Assembly (NCBI GenBank): GCA_029215795.1
Contig: JARDYH010000003.1
Location: 264,339,562-264,403,561, forward strand
Source: Anniella stebbinsi
Lineage: Eukaryota; Chordata; Lepidosauria; Squamata; Anniellidae
DNA: 64,000 bases
Direction of reading: 5' to 3'
Below, in pieces: positions 33,625 through 44,741 of this stretch. The notes below the pieces were generated by a model. That model searched no databases. It was not told where the DNA came from and saw only the letters and a program-made list of their open reading frames with translations. How positions within the stretch are numbered: the stretch's first letter is position 1; every line of letters starts with the position of its first letter. A program made the translations under genes and the position numbers.

Positions 33625-34320
33625 CATTGGCAACTGTACGTTTCCGAGCCTGATCGGTTTTAACCTATAAAGAAGAGCAGAAAATGGAAGGGAAAAAAGG
33701 CACCACTGAAGGGCTGGAAAAAAGAGAGAGACTCTGGTGCTACTGGAAACAATTAAAATCTGTAATGCTTCTTTATCTTAAATGGCCATTTAAGATAAAG
33801 AAACATTAAAGATTTTAATTGTTTTCAGTAGCACCAGAGACTTTAACCTATAAAGCCTTACATGGCTTGGGACCACAATACCTGATGGAACGCCTCTCCT
33901 GACATGAACCTACTCGTACACTATGTTCAACATCTAAGGCCCTCCTTTGGGTGCCTACTCCAAGGGAAGCTTGGAGGATGGCAACAAGGGAGAGGGCCTT
34001 CTCTGTGGTGGCTCCCCCAGTTATGGAATGATCTCCCCGATGAGGCCCGCCTGGCGCCAACACTGTTATTTTTTCAGCGCCAGGTCAAAACTTTTTCTTT
34101 TCTCCCAGGCATGTTGAGGTTTTTTTACTGAATTTTTGCACAGGCTTAAAGTTTAAAATGTTTTAAATGTTAGCTGTTTTTACATTTTATGGTTTTAAAT
34201 TGTATATATTGACTTAATGTGCAATCTTTTAATTTTTGTAAACCACCCAGCGAGCTTCAGCTATGGGACAGTATATAAATGTAATTATTATTATTAATAA
34301 TAATAATAATAATAATAATA
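33625..34320 (+). mobile_element. L2-like LINE copy split by a fold-back insertion
   Basis: Host LINE sequence (gtacgtttccgagcctgatc, then taacctataaag) is interrupted at 33673-33841 and resumes with the same 14-bp word and the C-terminal codons (KALHGLGPQY-like, then WNDLPDEARLAPTLLFFQ). It ends with gtaaaccacccagcgagctt and (ATT)n/(AAT)n at 34283-34320. The order of host segments matches the copy at 1266-2125. Confidence 0.8.
33673..33841. mobile_element. TSD-flanked fold-back insertion
   Basis: A 169-bp insert flanked by the 14-bp direct repeat tttaacctataaag (33659-33672 and 33842-33855). Its right two thirds form a near-perfect inverted repeat with no loop (arms about 33730-33785 and 33786-33841, centre ggcc). 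A 14-bp duplication fits LINE-machinery retroposition better than a DNA transposon. Confidence 0.65.
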
Positions 34321-34824
34321 GCCATAGGTTGCCAGACACTACTGGAAGACTGACTTGTTTCAACCTCCTGAGCCACACTGGTATAAAACTTTAATTAGCT
34401 GGTTTTGAGTGCATAACGTCTACCTTTATTTCATTTATTGCTCAAATAAAGCAACAAAAAAAGCAATAAAAGATTTTCTGAGGCAGAAGATGAGTTGATG
34501 TAATTATATTTCACAGTGGAATCGGTGAGGATTAATTTCTTCTACATGCTGTGATTGCCACATACGTATAAATGAACCAGATGCTAGGTGGTAGATACAA
34601 ACAGGTAAGCCCCTCTTTACAAAAAAATAAAAAATAAAAATCACATTGGGATGTGTTTGAATTCCAAGTTGCTATTCCTTTTTGGGTGTGGTGTAGGCTT
34701 CAAAGTTAGGTGATAACTGCTGTGGTTTAGAAAAAAGTAGGTCATTTGCCTCAAGGCCCTGAGAATATTGAAGAGCCTATGGTTGATGCCCCCTTTTCCT
34801 GCCTGCATTCCTCCATCATTAAAC
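34321..34824. other. Unassigned stretch
   Basis: No recognisable gene or repeat. Confidence 0.4.
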
Positions 34825-35089
34825 TAGGGTGACCATATGGAAAGGAGGACAGGGCTCCTGCATCTTTAACAGTTATATAAGCATGGGAATTTCAGCAGGG
34901 GTCGTTAGTATGGCTGCAGCACCCAGTGAAATTCCTTTTTCATCACAACAGTTAAAGCTGCAGGAGCTATACTAGAGTGACCAGATTCAGAAGAGGCCAG
35001 GTGCTGCATGGACACCTGCTGAAATTCCCTTTTCTATGCAATTGTTAGAGATACAGGAGCCCTGTCCTGCTTTTCATATGGCCACCCTA
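34825..35089. mobile_element. Family A hAT-type MITE, copy A4 (divergent subfamily)
   Basis: Ends tagggtgaccatatggaaag and catatggccacccta. Subfamily features: gctcctgcatctttaacagt and gcagcacccagtgaaattcc. The flanks do not match clearly. Confidence 0.8.
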
Positions 35090-35177
35090 ATAAAACCTCA
35101 GCCATCCATTTTGCTGGGTCAGAACAGGACATGGCAAGGTGGGGTGGAAAGTGGAAAGAACTGAGCAATACCCGGGC

Positions 35178-35335
35178 AATTATTATTATTATTATTAATA
35201 ATAATAATAATAATAATAATATATTTATTTATTTATTACCCACCTCTCCCTCTGGATCGAGGAGAGAACAACATCAAATATAAAATACATAAAACTGATT
35301 AACAGCACATATATAATGGTAAGGGCTGGCCTACT
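35178..35335 (-). mobile_element. Second L2-like LINE type, 3' tail, minus strand
   Basis: (ATT)n/(AAT)n at 35180-35222, then ttattacccacctctccctc and tggatcgaggagagaacaac. This is the complement of the second tail type, seen in sense at 51.5 kb (gttgttccccgcctcgatcc). Confidence 0.75.
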
Positions 35336-35404
35336 GAGAACTCTGCTAAATCTGAGTTAGGGATTGACAAAGAAGGTTATCATCAGATAGAGAGTTCTGT
35401 GGCA

Positions 35405-35575
35405 TGACCCAGGCTAGATCTACACTCCTGCTTTATAGCAGTATTGAAGTGTGCTGATACCTGTTGGGGCACAGGACACATTCCATATACCGCTTTCATA
35501 GTATTATTTCCTGCTTTTTTATTCCACATACACAATGAGTTGACACAAAGTGTACATCTGGCCCTAGTGTCCCAA
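35405..35575. mobile_element. Family C MITE remnant
   Basis: ctagatctacactcctgctt, gtgctgatacctgttggggc and ccatataccgctttcatag are family C words; the right end is degraded. Confidence 0.6.
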
Positions 35576-35810
35576 TTTCCCTTCCTCTGGACAAAAAGCC
35601 TCTGATGTAGACATGTCAGACCCAGAAGAGGATGTCTCCATGGAAACACTGATCAATGCCCCATCTCCTCAGGGCCCTCAGCCCGAGAAGAGTCTCTCGA
35701 CCAGCCCGCTGCTTCCTGAGGTGGTTGTATTGCCATTCTCAGTTTTTGAGGGCTCTGGTTCTGAAACCACTATGGCACTCCAAATGCTTCAATGCCATTA
35801 CAGACAAAGG

Positions 35811-35945
35811 CCAGATCTACACCAAGCAGGATATAACACTTTGAAAATGGATTGAAAACCATTTATGTCACGGGCCCCAACAACTGTCAATAACATAAAC
35901 TATTTTAAAGCAGTGGGGTAGATCCTGCCAAAGGCTTCAAAAACA
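35811..35945. mobile_element. Family C/D hybrid MITE
   Basis: Left end ggccagatctacaccaagca is type C; the interior has caaccatttatg-like D words and gggccccaacaactgtcaat. The right end is gtagatcctgcc. Confidence 0.6.
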
Positions 35946-36254
35946 AGCATGGCCTCTTTAAGGCTGAAGGTCCCATACAGTGCTTGGGAGGAGCTATGAA
36001 GCCCAAGTCCTATTTAAGGCTCAGTCTTAATCTGCCAGTTGTTGGAGCAACATGCAAGCTTGTCTTGCCTGGTTTTTAGCTCAGGCTAACTGGGAGCCCT
36101 TTGTGGTTCAAACTCATCTTGTTGTCTTACCTTGCTTCTGGACTGTCCCTTCTACTCAGCAGGACCCCTGCTGAATAACTGAAACAAGGAAGTAATGGAG
36201 CAGGTAGATTGGTCTGCAGGTGAGCATGAGCGGGCAGTCTAAGAATGCCTTTTT

Positions 36255-36510
36255 TGGGGTAGCTCAGTGGTTGTTGAGCAAATGTTTTTTTTTTTCATAC
36301 AGAAGACCCCAGGTTCAATCTACAGTATTTTCATTTAAAAGGATGGTGTTGTGAATGATGTTAAAGACATCATTTGCCCAAGATACTGTATTGTATGCAA
36401 TATACAATGTATGGTGTATGATATTATATTGTGTTTTCTACTGTATTTTGTGGTTTTAATTTAATTGTGGTTTTAATTTAATTGTGGTATAGAAATGTAA
36501 TAAATAAATA
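36255..36510 (+). mobile_element. SINE/LINE remnant with A+T tail
   Basis: gtagctcagtggttgttgag (A-box like) and cccaggttcaatctacag (B-box like), then a T/A-rich segment ending tggtatagaaatgtaataaa, a typical retroposon 3' end. A 17-bp tandem word, gtggttttaatttaatt, is repeated near 36451-36484. Confidence 0.55.
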
Positions 36511-37250
36511 AGCAATTTTCAGGCCAAGTAGAACATTCTATGGGCTTGAGAAATGTTCCACCATTCCTACCACCTGTTTAGGCTACCTCTACAAACAACC
36601 AGTTTCATCACACACACCCCATACCCTGTTGCATGTATGCTCCAAAATGACAGCTGTCCATGTCAAGCTGACCTGAGCTGCCCCTTGACCAGACTGCATC
36701 ATCATGAAGAGGTTTGTACGTGATTTCTTCCAGGTGTGTTGGGTTTGCTCAGCCTTATAGCTGTGGGTGCTGCTTACTCCCTGGATTGCTTCCTAGCTCA
36801 GCTGAGCGATTGACAGACTGGCATGCTGGTAGAACAGCAAGGGACAGATTTTGTTGGAGAGCCACACTGTTTGTTGCATGATACAGAAGCGAGAGATGTA
36901 CCAAACAGTGTCTGTTCATCATGAATTGATCCCCCCCCCCCCAATAATTAGATGAGGGCTGTTTTCCTCAACATATTCAGTATATTTACCCGACTAAAAC
37001 TAGTTAAAATTCCATGCCAAAGGCTTGGCTAATGCTGGCACTGCTGAATATATCGCAATTACCCAAATCACTCTATATTTAGCTAATTGGCCATTTGGGC
37101 TGTATACACTCTCATAATTTTCTTCATATCTTTCTTTTATAAAGGGGAGAAAAGAGCTCCTTTAGTGAGAAAGTGTTTTTTTCTTATCAGTGGCAATGTT
37201 TTTGTAGCATTCTCACTTTGTACGACCTCTAGCTAAGGCTGGAACTCCAC
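36511..37250. other. Unassigned stretch
   Basis: No recognisable gene or repeat; a C run at about 36931-36942. Confidence 0.4.
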
Positions 37251-37338
37251 GAGTCTATCTACACTACTGCTTTAAAACGGTTTATAGCCGGTTTAAAACT
37301 GTTATAAATCGTTTTAAAGCTGTAGTGTAGATAGGCTC
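37251..37338. mobile_element. Family D mini palindromic MITE (88 bp)
   Basis: gagtctatctacactactgc at the left and gtagtgtagataggctc at the right, with gctttaaaacg/cgttttaaagc inside. An almost perfect hairpin. Remnants at 18.9 and 62.6 kb share its ends. Confidence 0.75.
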
Positions 37339-37399
37339 CATGTTCTCTGACCACTCTGTTTTAGAAGCCGAATGGCCTCTTCCCTTCTGTAAAGCAGTA

Positions 37400-37860
37400 T
37401 TGGAGGAGGGTGCTTCTTCCTAGCCGTTAGCATGGCCAGGAAAAATACACACTTTCCAAAGCCTCCGGAGAGTGTGCGTTTACCTCCTGCGCCGACAGGG
37501 GTCTTAAAGGCCCTTTTAATGTGAGGGTTCCCTTGTGTTAATAGGGCCTTTAAGGCCCTCATTTGTGCAGGGCAGAGGGAAATGTGTGATGTCTGGAGGT
37601 TTCAGAAATTGTGCATTTCCTCCTTCCACGGTCATGGCACCATTAACATGGAAGGGGGAAATGTGCAATTTCCGGACCGTCTGAAAATCATGGATTTCCT
37701 CCTTTCACAACAATGGTGGCCCCCACTAGCTTGGTGTGTGTGGGGGAAGTGTGAGTGATTGCCGAGGGCTTGTGAGCCTCATGACTGCTTGGCAGCCCAG
37801 CTCCTTTGGGCAGAGCGCGCAAGGGCTCATGGAGTGGACACTGGCCGAGCTCATAAAACC
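37400..37860. mobile_element. Family B-like MITE, imperfect
   Basis: Inverted blocks (cctttaaggccctcatttgt against gggtcttaaaggccc, and gaaatgtgcaatttcc against gaaattgtgcatttcc) match the interior of the B copy at 10.3 kb. Ends are not defined. Confidence 0.5.
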
Positions 37861-38244
37861 CTATCTTCAGTGGGCCTTTTTCTCTTTCTTTCTTTCTTCC
37901 TTTCATATTGTATTCTGGTTTTGGTAACAGCAAGAAAGGGTGTAGCCGAGTACCTATGAGTTGGGAAGGAGTTAAGGCTGTCACTTCATGAAAGGAATTG
38001 ATGACATTTCCATACAATGTGTGTGCATTTGTAAATGCACCTGGACAAAATTTCTGAAGGGGAAATGTAAAAATAATGTTTTTATGTATATAATACAATT
38101 ATGAATGCATGGAAATACAGAAAACTCCTATCGTTTCTCTCCAGCATTTTGAATTCATGCATAGATATACTGTCTCTGGACCTATATATAGCCATCAGTG
38201 CGTATGGTGCTGAGTCCTACTGTCAGAACTATTAATGAGTATGA
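37861..38244. other. Unassigned stretch
   Basis: A short pyrimidine-rich repeat at 37880-37905; nothing else recognisable. Confidence 0.4.
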
Positions 38245-38246
38245 CC

Positions 38247-38850
38247 CTTTTCAGATGACACACTAAGCAATGATGGTTAAGCATTCTAAGCTAAACGTTA
38301 TGGCTTAGCATGTCATGTGAACCATTCCTAACTATGGTGGCTAAATAACCCTGGTTTAAACATGCTCACTAACTATTTGCTGCAAAAGGGTTAGTGGCCT
38401 AACCATGGCTTAGCATGTTGTCTGAACAGACCCATTATGGCTTGGTATGTCATGTGAACCATTCCTAACTATGGTGGCTAAATAACCCTGGTTTAAACAT
38501 GTTCACTAACTATTTGCTGCAAAAGGGTTAGTGGCCTAACCATGGCTTAGTGTGTTGTCTGAACAGGCCCATTATGGCTTGGTATGTCATGTGAACCATT
38601 CCTAACTATGGTGGCTAAATAACCCTGGTTTAAACATGTTCACTAACTATTTGCTGCAAAAGAGTTAGTGGCCTAACCATGGCTTAGCGTGTTGTCTGAA
38701 CAGGCCCATTATGGCTTGGTATGTCATGTGAACCATTCCTAACTATGGTGGCTAAATAACCCTGGTTTAAACATGCTCACTAACTATTTGCTGCAAAAGG
38801 GTTAGTGGCCTAACCATGGCTTAGCGTGTTGTCTGAACAGGCCCCATCAG
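38247..38850. mobile_element. Family R MITE expanded into a 137-bp tandem array
   Basis: Left end ttttcagatgacacactaag and right end gtgttgtctgaacaggcc are the R termini. Between them four 137-bp units run in tandem (38297-38433, 38434-38570, 38571-38707, 38708-38844), differing by only a few bases. Each unit ends in the terminal-repeat word gtctgaacagrccc. Compare the single-copy form at 8969-9166. Confidence 0.9.
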
Positions 38851-39047
38851 AATTTTGTAAAGCAGCCAGAAGAGGAGCTTTGGCAGCAAGGCCCTGATCC
38901 ATTACTTCTTGAACCTTCAGGGGAGTTCTCATTTGAATGGACTGATTGGCCTAAAGGTTGTAATGCCACCACACATGTAACGGCTAGAGAGGGGTACTCT
39001 GGTCCTTCCCCATCTTGTTGCAGGTGACGACTTGATTTGTGTTGATA

Positions 39048-39569
39048 CCGTATTTCCTCGATTCTAAGACACACTTTCCCCCCCATATTTATGTCTGTAA
39101 AAATGGAGGGCGTCTTAGAATCGCCAGATTTCTCCAGTGCCGCCCCGGTCCGCACCGCCCCGGTCCGCCAGCACCAGCACCGGGGAGGCCACTGCCAGCA
39201 CAGAACGGCCTTCCCCACTCACCTGTATTGCTGCCCTGGTCCTTGGTGCCAGTGCCGCTTGCAGCGGCCTCCCCGGCTCATCCACTGCCACCGCAGCTGC
39301 TGCCCAGGCCAAGATCCGCCTCCCTCCTCCCTTCGCTGCCCCGTTGCGGGCAACCCTCCTCAGACCCCCGGCCAGGTGCTGCTTCCATCGTCGTCCCCTC
39401 AGTCCGTCCAGGGGTTGGGTGGGGGAGACAGGCAACATTACGGAGGAGGAGGAGGAGGAGGAAGAAACGGAGGGGCTGAGGGGAAAGGAATCAACCGAGG
39501 GGAGGCTGCTGCCGCATCGTCGCCTGCCCCATGCTGCATGTGGCAGCCGCTCAGTTTCCTCACAAACAG

Positions 39570-39607
<38 letters not shown>

Positions 39608-40343
39608 CAGGAGGGCGGAGGCTGCATCAACCGCAGCAAAAGTGACCTCGAAGGAAAAGAGCCCCTGAGGTTTGTTTCTACTTTGTAGTAATGCCACGTT
39701 TCTAGGTCGGGGAGTTACTACAAAGTAGAAACAAACCTGCCTGCCGGAGCTCCTCTCCTCAGAGGCTCTTTTCCTTCAATGTCCTTTGCTGTGGTTGGTG
39801 CAGCCTCCGCCCTCCTTTTGTGTGTGTGTGTGCGTGCTGCTGTTTGTGAGGAAACAGAGCGGCTGCCATGTGCAACGTGGGGCGGGCGACGAGGCAGCGG
39901 CGGTGGTGGCCTCCCCTTGGTTAATTCCTTTCCCCTCAGCCCTTCTGTTTCTTCCTCCTCCTCCTCTGCCTTCGTAATGTTGCCTGTCTCCCCCACCCCA
40001 CCCCTGGACGGACTGAGGGGACGACGATGACGAAGGAAGCAGCGCCTGGCCGGGGGTCTGAGGAGGGTCGCCCTCAATTGGGCAGCGAAGGGGGAACGCG
40101 CTGGAGCCAAGAGCCAGGGCGGCAATGGAGGTGAGTGGGGAAGGCCGTTCCTTGCTGGCAGTGGTCTCCCCGGTGCTGGCACTGGCGGACCAGGGCGGTG
40201 CGGACCAGGGCAGCACTGGCAGGGAAGACCGGGGTGGCGGGGGTGCGTCTTACAATCAATGCAATGCTTTTTTTTCCTGACGGTGGCCCTAAAATTAAGG
40301 TGCGTTTTAGAATTGATGGCGTCTTAGATTCGGTGAAATACGG
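39048..40343. mobile_element. Family V GC-rich fold-back DNA transposon (1.3 kb)
   Basis: Termini ccgtatttcctcgattctaa and the complement of gattcggtgaaatacgg, flanked by TA on both sides (39046-39047, 40344-40345), which fits a Tc1/mariner-type TA target. Subterminal words (gcgtcttagaatcg / gaattgatggcgtcttag) are inverted. Arms of about 600 bp (39100-39700 against 39720-40260) are extensively complementary. The centre is the near-perfect palindrome tttctactttgtagta / tactacaaagtagaaa around 39709. It is GC- and CpG-rich, unlike its surroundings. Long open frames on both strands reflect this composition and have no transposase motifs. Confidence 0.75.
39573..39606. repeat. (CA)17 microsatellite in the V arm
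   Basis: The complementary arm carries a shorter GT tract at 39820-39832, so the tract has expanded in one arm only. Confidence 0.95.
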
Positions 40344-40364
40344 TAATGTGCCTAATTCTTATGA

Positions 40365-40495
40365 GATATTTATTTATTTATTTGATTTATACCCCACTTT
40401 TATACCAAGAAATGGCGCTCAAGGTGGCTTACAAAAACCCTTTCAAATAATAAACACATTAAAATACAATAAAAACACGACCATTGTCAACATAT
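40365..40495 (-). mobile_element. Retroposon 3' tail, minus strand
   Basis: atttatttatttatttgatt then ttataccccacttttatacc and caaggtggcttacaaaaacc, the complement of a LINE/SINE 3' tail. Confidence 0.6.
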
Positions 40496-40680
40496 TATTA
40501 TACCAAAGATAGTCACAAACAAAAGCTCTTTAAAATGCATTGTTTTTGGGAGTGGGGCAATTTCATCTGCCCTGCAGACAATGGTGAGGAATTTCACTTT
40601 CCTCGACAGTGCTTTTTCCTTGAGTACCACATGATTTCTTTTGAGGAAATCTGTGTTCCATGTGACTAAATCAAGACTGA

Positions 40681-41630
40681 GATGGTGTTAGTGGGTGGTT
40701 CTGCTGACCGGATGGAGGGTCTTCAACCTGTTCTGGATGGGGTTACACTCCCCTTGAAGGAGCAGGTTCATAGCTTGGGGGTTCTCCTAGAACCATCTCT
40801 GTCACTTGAGGCTCAGGTGGCCTCAGTGGCACGGAGTGCCTTCTACCAACTTTGGTTGGTGGCCTAGCTACATCGCTATCTGGACAGGGATAACCTGGCT
40901 TCAGTTGTGTATGCTCTGGTAACCTCCAAGTTAGATTACTGCAACGCGCTCTATGTGGGGCTGCCTTTGAAGAATGTTCAGAAACTGAAGCTTGTGCAAA
41001 ATACGAGAGCCAGATTAATAACCCGGACCAAGAGGTTCGAACATATAAAACCGACTCTGGCCCGCTTGCATTGGCTGCCAGTATATTTCTGAGCCCGATT
41101 CAAGGTGCTGGTTTTAACCTATAAAACCTTACATGGTTTGTGACCACAATACCTGATGGAACATGTCTCCCGACATGAACCTACCCGTACACTACGCACA
41201 ACATTTAAGGCCCTCCTCCAGGTGCCTACTCCAAGGGAAGCTTGGAAGATGGCAACTAGGGAGAGGGCCTTCTCAGTGGTGGCCCCCTAATTTTGGAATG
41301 ATCTCCCCAATGAGGCTCGCCTGGCACCAACATTGTTATCTTTTCGGCACCAGGTCAACATTTTCCTCTTCTCCCAGGCATTTAACATTTAACAGCATGT
41401 AATGAGTTTTTAATTGACCTCAGAACTATATTTAGGCCTAGCTAAGAGTTCACAGTTGTTTTAAATGTATACTGTTTTTATATGTTGTCTGTTTTTATGC
41501 TTTTATGTTCTTAAATTTTGTATATTAATTTTTCATGTCCAAAGTTTAAATTTTTTTAAACCACCCAGACAGCTTCGGCTATGTGGCGGTATGTAAATGT
41601 AATTAATAATAATGACAATAATAAATCTGA
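40681..41630 (+). mobile_element. L2-like LINE, 5'-truncated copy with stops
   Basis: A longer version of the 1.3 kb copy. It starts upstream at gatggtgttagtgggtggtt (frame MVLVGGSADRMEGLQP), continues PLKEQVHSLGVLLEPSLS, SKLDYCNALYVGLP and QLVQN-like LVQNTRARLITRT, then LHWLPVYF, FWNDLPNEAR and the 3' motif (accacccagacagcttcggc). Stops in place of conserved codons (for example tag at 40866 and tga at 41091) show it is dead and older than the copy at 1.3 kb. It lacks the RT catalytic motif. Confidence 0.85.
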
Positions 41631-42525
41631 TTTGGGGGAAATCCAGTTCCAGCTGACTCTGCTTGATTGATGAGTCTTTCTTCTGCCCGTCTTCAATTAT
41701 TTTCCTCATCCAGATCACATGTCCTGCATTGCTGGAGGCGCTGGTTTTGTCTCATGAATTCACAATAGATTCCTATTGGCTTGATGATACCCTTACATGC
41801 ACAAATGAATATAAGTTTGTTCTTGCCTGGTTGACTGAACTCTTTTCAACTTTGCCAATTTGGGCAGAGGAAAAAGGGAAGGACAAGGGTATGTGTGAAA
41901 AACTCTGCTATATCCAATCAAAGGTGATGAACTTTATTAATCAGTTGGATATTACTTTTTGAAGATATCCCCTCTGCCACCTTGCCAGACATATGTTTTG
42001 CAGGGCCTTTAAAATCTCCCACACTCCAATATTTCAAGCTGACAGTGGCTGGCTCGCAATAGGAAACTCTTGCACGCTTGATTAATGCTCTGATAAATGA
42101 TTTGAAATGACTGCCCTCCTACCTCGGATGCCATTTCACTCCTCTGTGAGGCCATTTTATGAAAGTCTCCCATAGCAGTTTCCACAGGCTACGGGACTCA
42201 AGGGATGTGTTCCCCTAAGTAATAAATCAAGGTCAAAGAGATAAGTGAATGTGTTTGAATGATGGGTAAGGAACTGCAGGTGCTCCAGGAACACTGTCTA
42301 ATTTAAAAGAACAAAACTGTATGCTTGAAGTTGGTTTAGAAGGGTGAATTTTTTTAACGGACTTATGACAGGTTTATAAATGGGAATGCAGCAAAAAGCT
42401 GTAATTTTCATTTATGGGAATGAAAATAGTGTATTCACAGCAGTGGGTAGCTACCACAATGGTAGCAATGTATTTGTTTTTATCTCTTTTAATGGTTTAT
42501 CTATTTTACGATTTATACATTTATA
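41631..42525. other. Unassigned stretch
   Basis: No recognisable gene or repeat. A 99-codon frame at 41663-41962 is the best coding-like piece, but it has no recognisable domain or clear splice context. Confidence 0.4.
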
Positions 42526-42527
42526 TT

Positions 42528-42756
42528 TATTGTTGCGCCCCACCTCGATCTGGATGGAGAGGCGGGTTAGAAATAAAATAAACAAAATAAAATAAAATAA
42601 GAGCAACAATTGTAAATCTGCAAAAAGCAAACAAAGAAACAAAAAGGATATGAGGTAACCAGTTACATTATTAAGCGATTTTATTAAACAAATAACTTTG
42701 AGAACTTTTTGTAAACCGCCCAGAGAGCTTCAGCTATGGGGCGGTATATAAGTGTA

Positions 42757-42792
<36 letters not shown>
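42528..42792 (+). mobile_element. Two L2-like LINE tails
   Basis: The second tail type (gcgccccacctcgatctgga, ending in aaataaaata units, about 42530-42600) and then the first tail type (gtaaaccgcccagagagctt at 42712-42731, ending in (TAA)n at 42759-42792). Confidence 0.75.
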
Positions 42793-42889
42793 CTACTTAG
42801 CAAATGAGGGTGGCGCAATAAAGAACAGTTTTTAGGCCACAGAATACCTTGCCAGCCAGCAGTAGTGACGATTGGGTTTCTTGTGAACC

Positions 42890-43400
42890 AGGGCTCATCT
42901 ACACCTGCAGACCTTTGGGAAGGGAGGGACGATCATGGAACTTTCCACTTTTGGGATCGTTCCTCAGGGGCCACATGCTAGTGAGCTGTCCCAGAAGTAA
43001 AGAGGGATGTTCCGGGCCACCATTATTATTATTTTTTTTTAAAAAAAGGAGCCATTTGTGCAATTGCACAGGTGCGATCTTGCACAAAGGAACATTTTTT
43101 AAAAACACACACGCACACAACAAACTCGGTGCTGGAAGATGCCAAGCACTGTCCCAAAGATGGTAAAATGCTCTCCCTCTCACCCCGATGCCTGTGGACT
43201 CTCCCTGCACAGCTCCATGCCTTTTTCCTGAGGCCCTGGGAGGGAGAGCCACACCGCCCGTGGTTCTCGGGATGGTCACAAGACGGCGGAAGAAATGGGA
43301 AAAAAGCAGTCCTAGCTATCCTGGGAGGACAGAGTGCTCCTCCTGGGATCAGCTGTGCATCGTTTGGACACGCATGGATGACCTTGTAAACACCCCGAAA
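42890..43400. mobile_element. Family M-like element
   Basis: Starts gggctcatctacacctgcag with ggacgatcatggaac and its inverse gggatcgttcctc, matching M-type ends at 22.4 kb. Contains T/A runs near 43030. Right end uncertain. A 126-codon minus-strand frame here has no domain. Confidence 0.45.
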
Positions 43401-43429
43401 TAAATGGCAGGTGGAGAGAAGGCCCCAGT

Positions 43430-43960
43430 CTGCAATGGGCCTGGTTGATGCAAACTAATTTGGGCAATTTGAAACTTGTTTAGCCTTGGTCCCTGTCCAA
43501 ACTGGAACCTCTCACCTCCAACACCAACCCATGCCAGGTCCCACTTTCCAAATTTGCCTTAGCGAGAGAGGAAGCAGTGGTAAGATAGGATTGGGCAAAT
43601 GAATGATGTTAGGGGTCTCTGATCATCCTCTCGCCACTCGTCTCAAACGGGAGATTTGTGCAAAACGATCAGCAACTGAATGGGAGATCTGCTCAGATTT
43701 CTTGAAATCTCCTGAAACGTGTGGAAATTTCCTCCACAGACTAAGGCAGGCCTGGTTTACTCTACTGAGAGAATCTGTGTAAATTATGAAATGTGTGCAA
43801 ATTGAACTGGCCATCAGGCATGAGGCAAGTGTGAGCTTGTTTGAGAAGTTGTGAACATTTTTGGTGGGTGTGCGCATGAGGCCATGTTTGGAGCTGCGAA
43901 CGGGACATATTCTCATGTTCTGTGAGCAAACATGAAATTCTCATATTCCTCTATGGTAGG
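43430..43960. repeat. F/T-like degraded element
   Basis: gattgggcaaatgaatgatg, ggagatttgtgcaaaacgat and tgagaatctgtgtaaatt-like words recall F-type elements. No clear ends. Confidence 0.4.
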
Positions 43961-44037
43961 AAGGGCAGGTGGAAATGAAGGAGAGTTTGCTCCCTATTAC
44001 ACAGGAACAGCCAGTGACATGAAGGAGCATGAGATAT

Positions 44038-44696
44038 GGGGGGAGCCTACACCAGCCATTCATTGCAGGATTGTATCTCAGTCATCACTCACGGGGCACA
44101 TGATGTTCACCTGATCTCGGTTCCACCTCTCAGTTATACCGGAATATCCCTGACTGCTTTTGTTGTGGTTTTCCTGGCTCTCTGGCTTCCATTCCGAAGT
44201 ACATGTGTGGTGTGCCCCATCGTGAGATGCTGTTGCTTTTCGTTGGGAGTTCTGGGCTCAGCAAACAGCCAATCAGCCATGAGGGGCATGCCCATGGGTA
44301 TTGGAGGTGTTTGGCAATGGACCTGTCCTCCATTTCTATCACATGTTTTGGATGGGTATCTGTGTGCTTCACCACTGAGAGTTTTTTTTTAAAAAAAACA
44401 TGTATATGTGTGGGAGCACATGTTCAAGGGAGGTCGTATCAGCCCATACATGGCTACGCGTCTGTGCCTGTGTGCATCCCTCACAAGTCATTAAAAAAAC
44501 CCTCTGCCCCACAGCCATCTGCCTAGCCCACTTCTACCGATACACATGTGGAAGAGCTGTAATGGTGCGCACGTGCTCCCACAATGGCACTCCTGTAATT
44601 CCGGTAAAGATCAGTCACATGTGCCCCTAGAGCGCCGATCATGGAAGCAGAAAACATTAGGAAGCATCCCTCTTCCATAGCGAAAGGGCTGCAGGT

Positions 44697-44697
<1 letters not shown>
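44038..44697. mobile_element. Family E element, copy 1
   Basis: Matches 63177-63977 block by block: ctacaccagccattcattgc, ggaatatccctgactgctttt, cagccaatcagc, tgggtatctgtgtgcttcac, then catcccctc-like and cgatcatggaagcag, ending gggctgcaggtgtaa. The ends (ctacacc / ggtgta) are inverted. The frames inside are not conserved between the two copies. The right end is cut by an L2-like tail. Confidence 0.75.

Positions 44698-44741
<44 letters not shown>

Noticed and set aside
34825..35089. Target duplication for A4
   Set aside because: The flanks cattaaac and ataaaacc agree poorly; either the duplication has decayed or the ends are wrong by a base or more.
37688..38098. 136-codon minus-strand frame
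   Set aside because: Begins in unassigned sequence and ends in a B-like MITE; composition is unremarkable and no motif is visible.
38297..38844. CRISPR array
   Set aside because: The four units are near-identical along their whole 137 bp with no variable spacers, and the sequence is a vertebrate MITE-derived tandem repeat.
39091..39688. Overlapping 174-184-codon frames on both strands, and 146-154-codon frames in the opposite arm (39718-40216)
   Set aside because: They lie in the GC-rich inverted arms of family V, mirror each other because of the inversion, are crossed by a CA microsatellite and show no domain or splice context.
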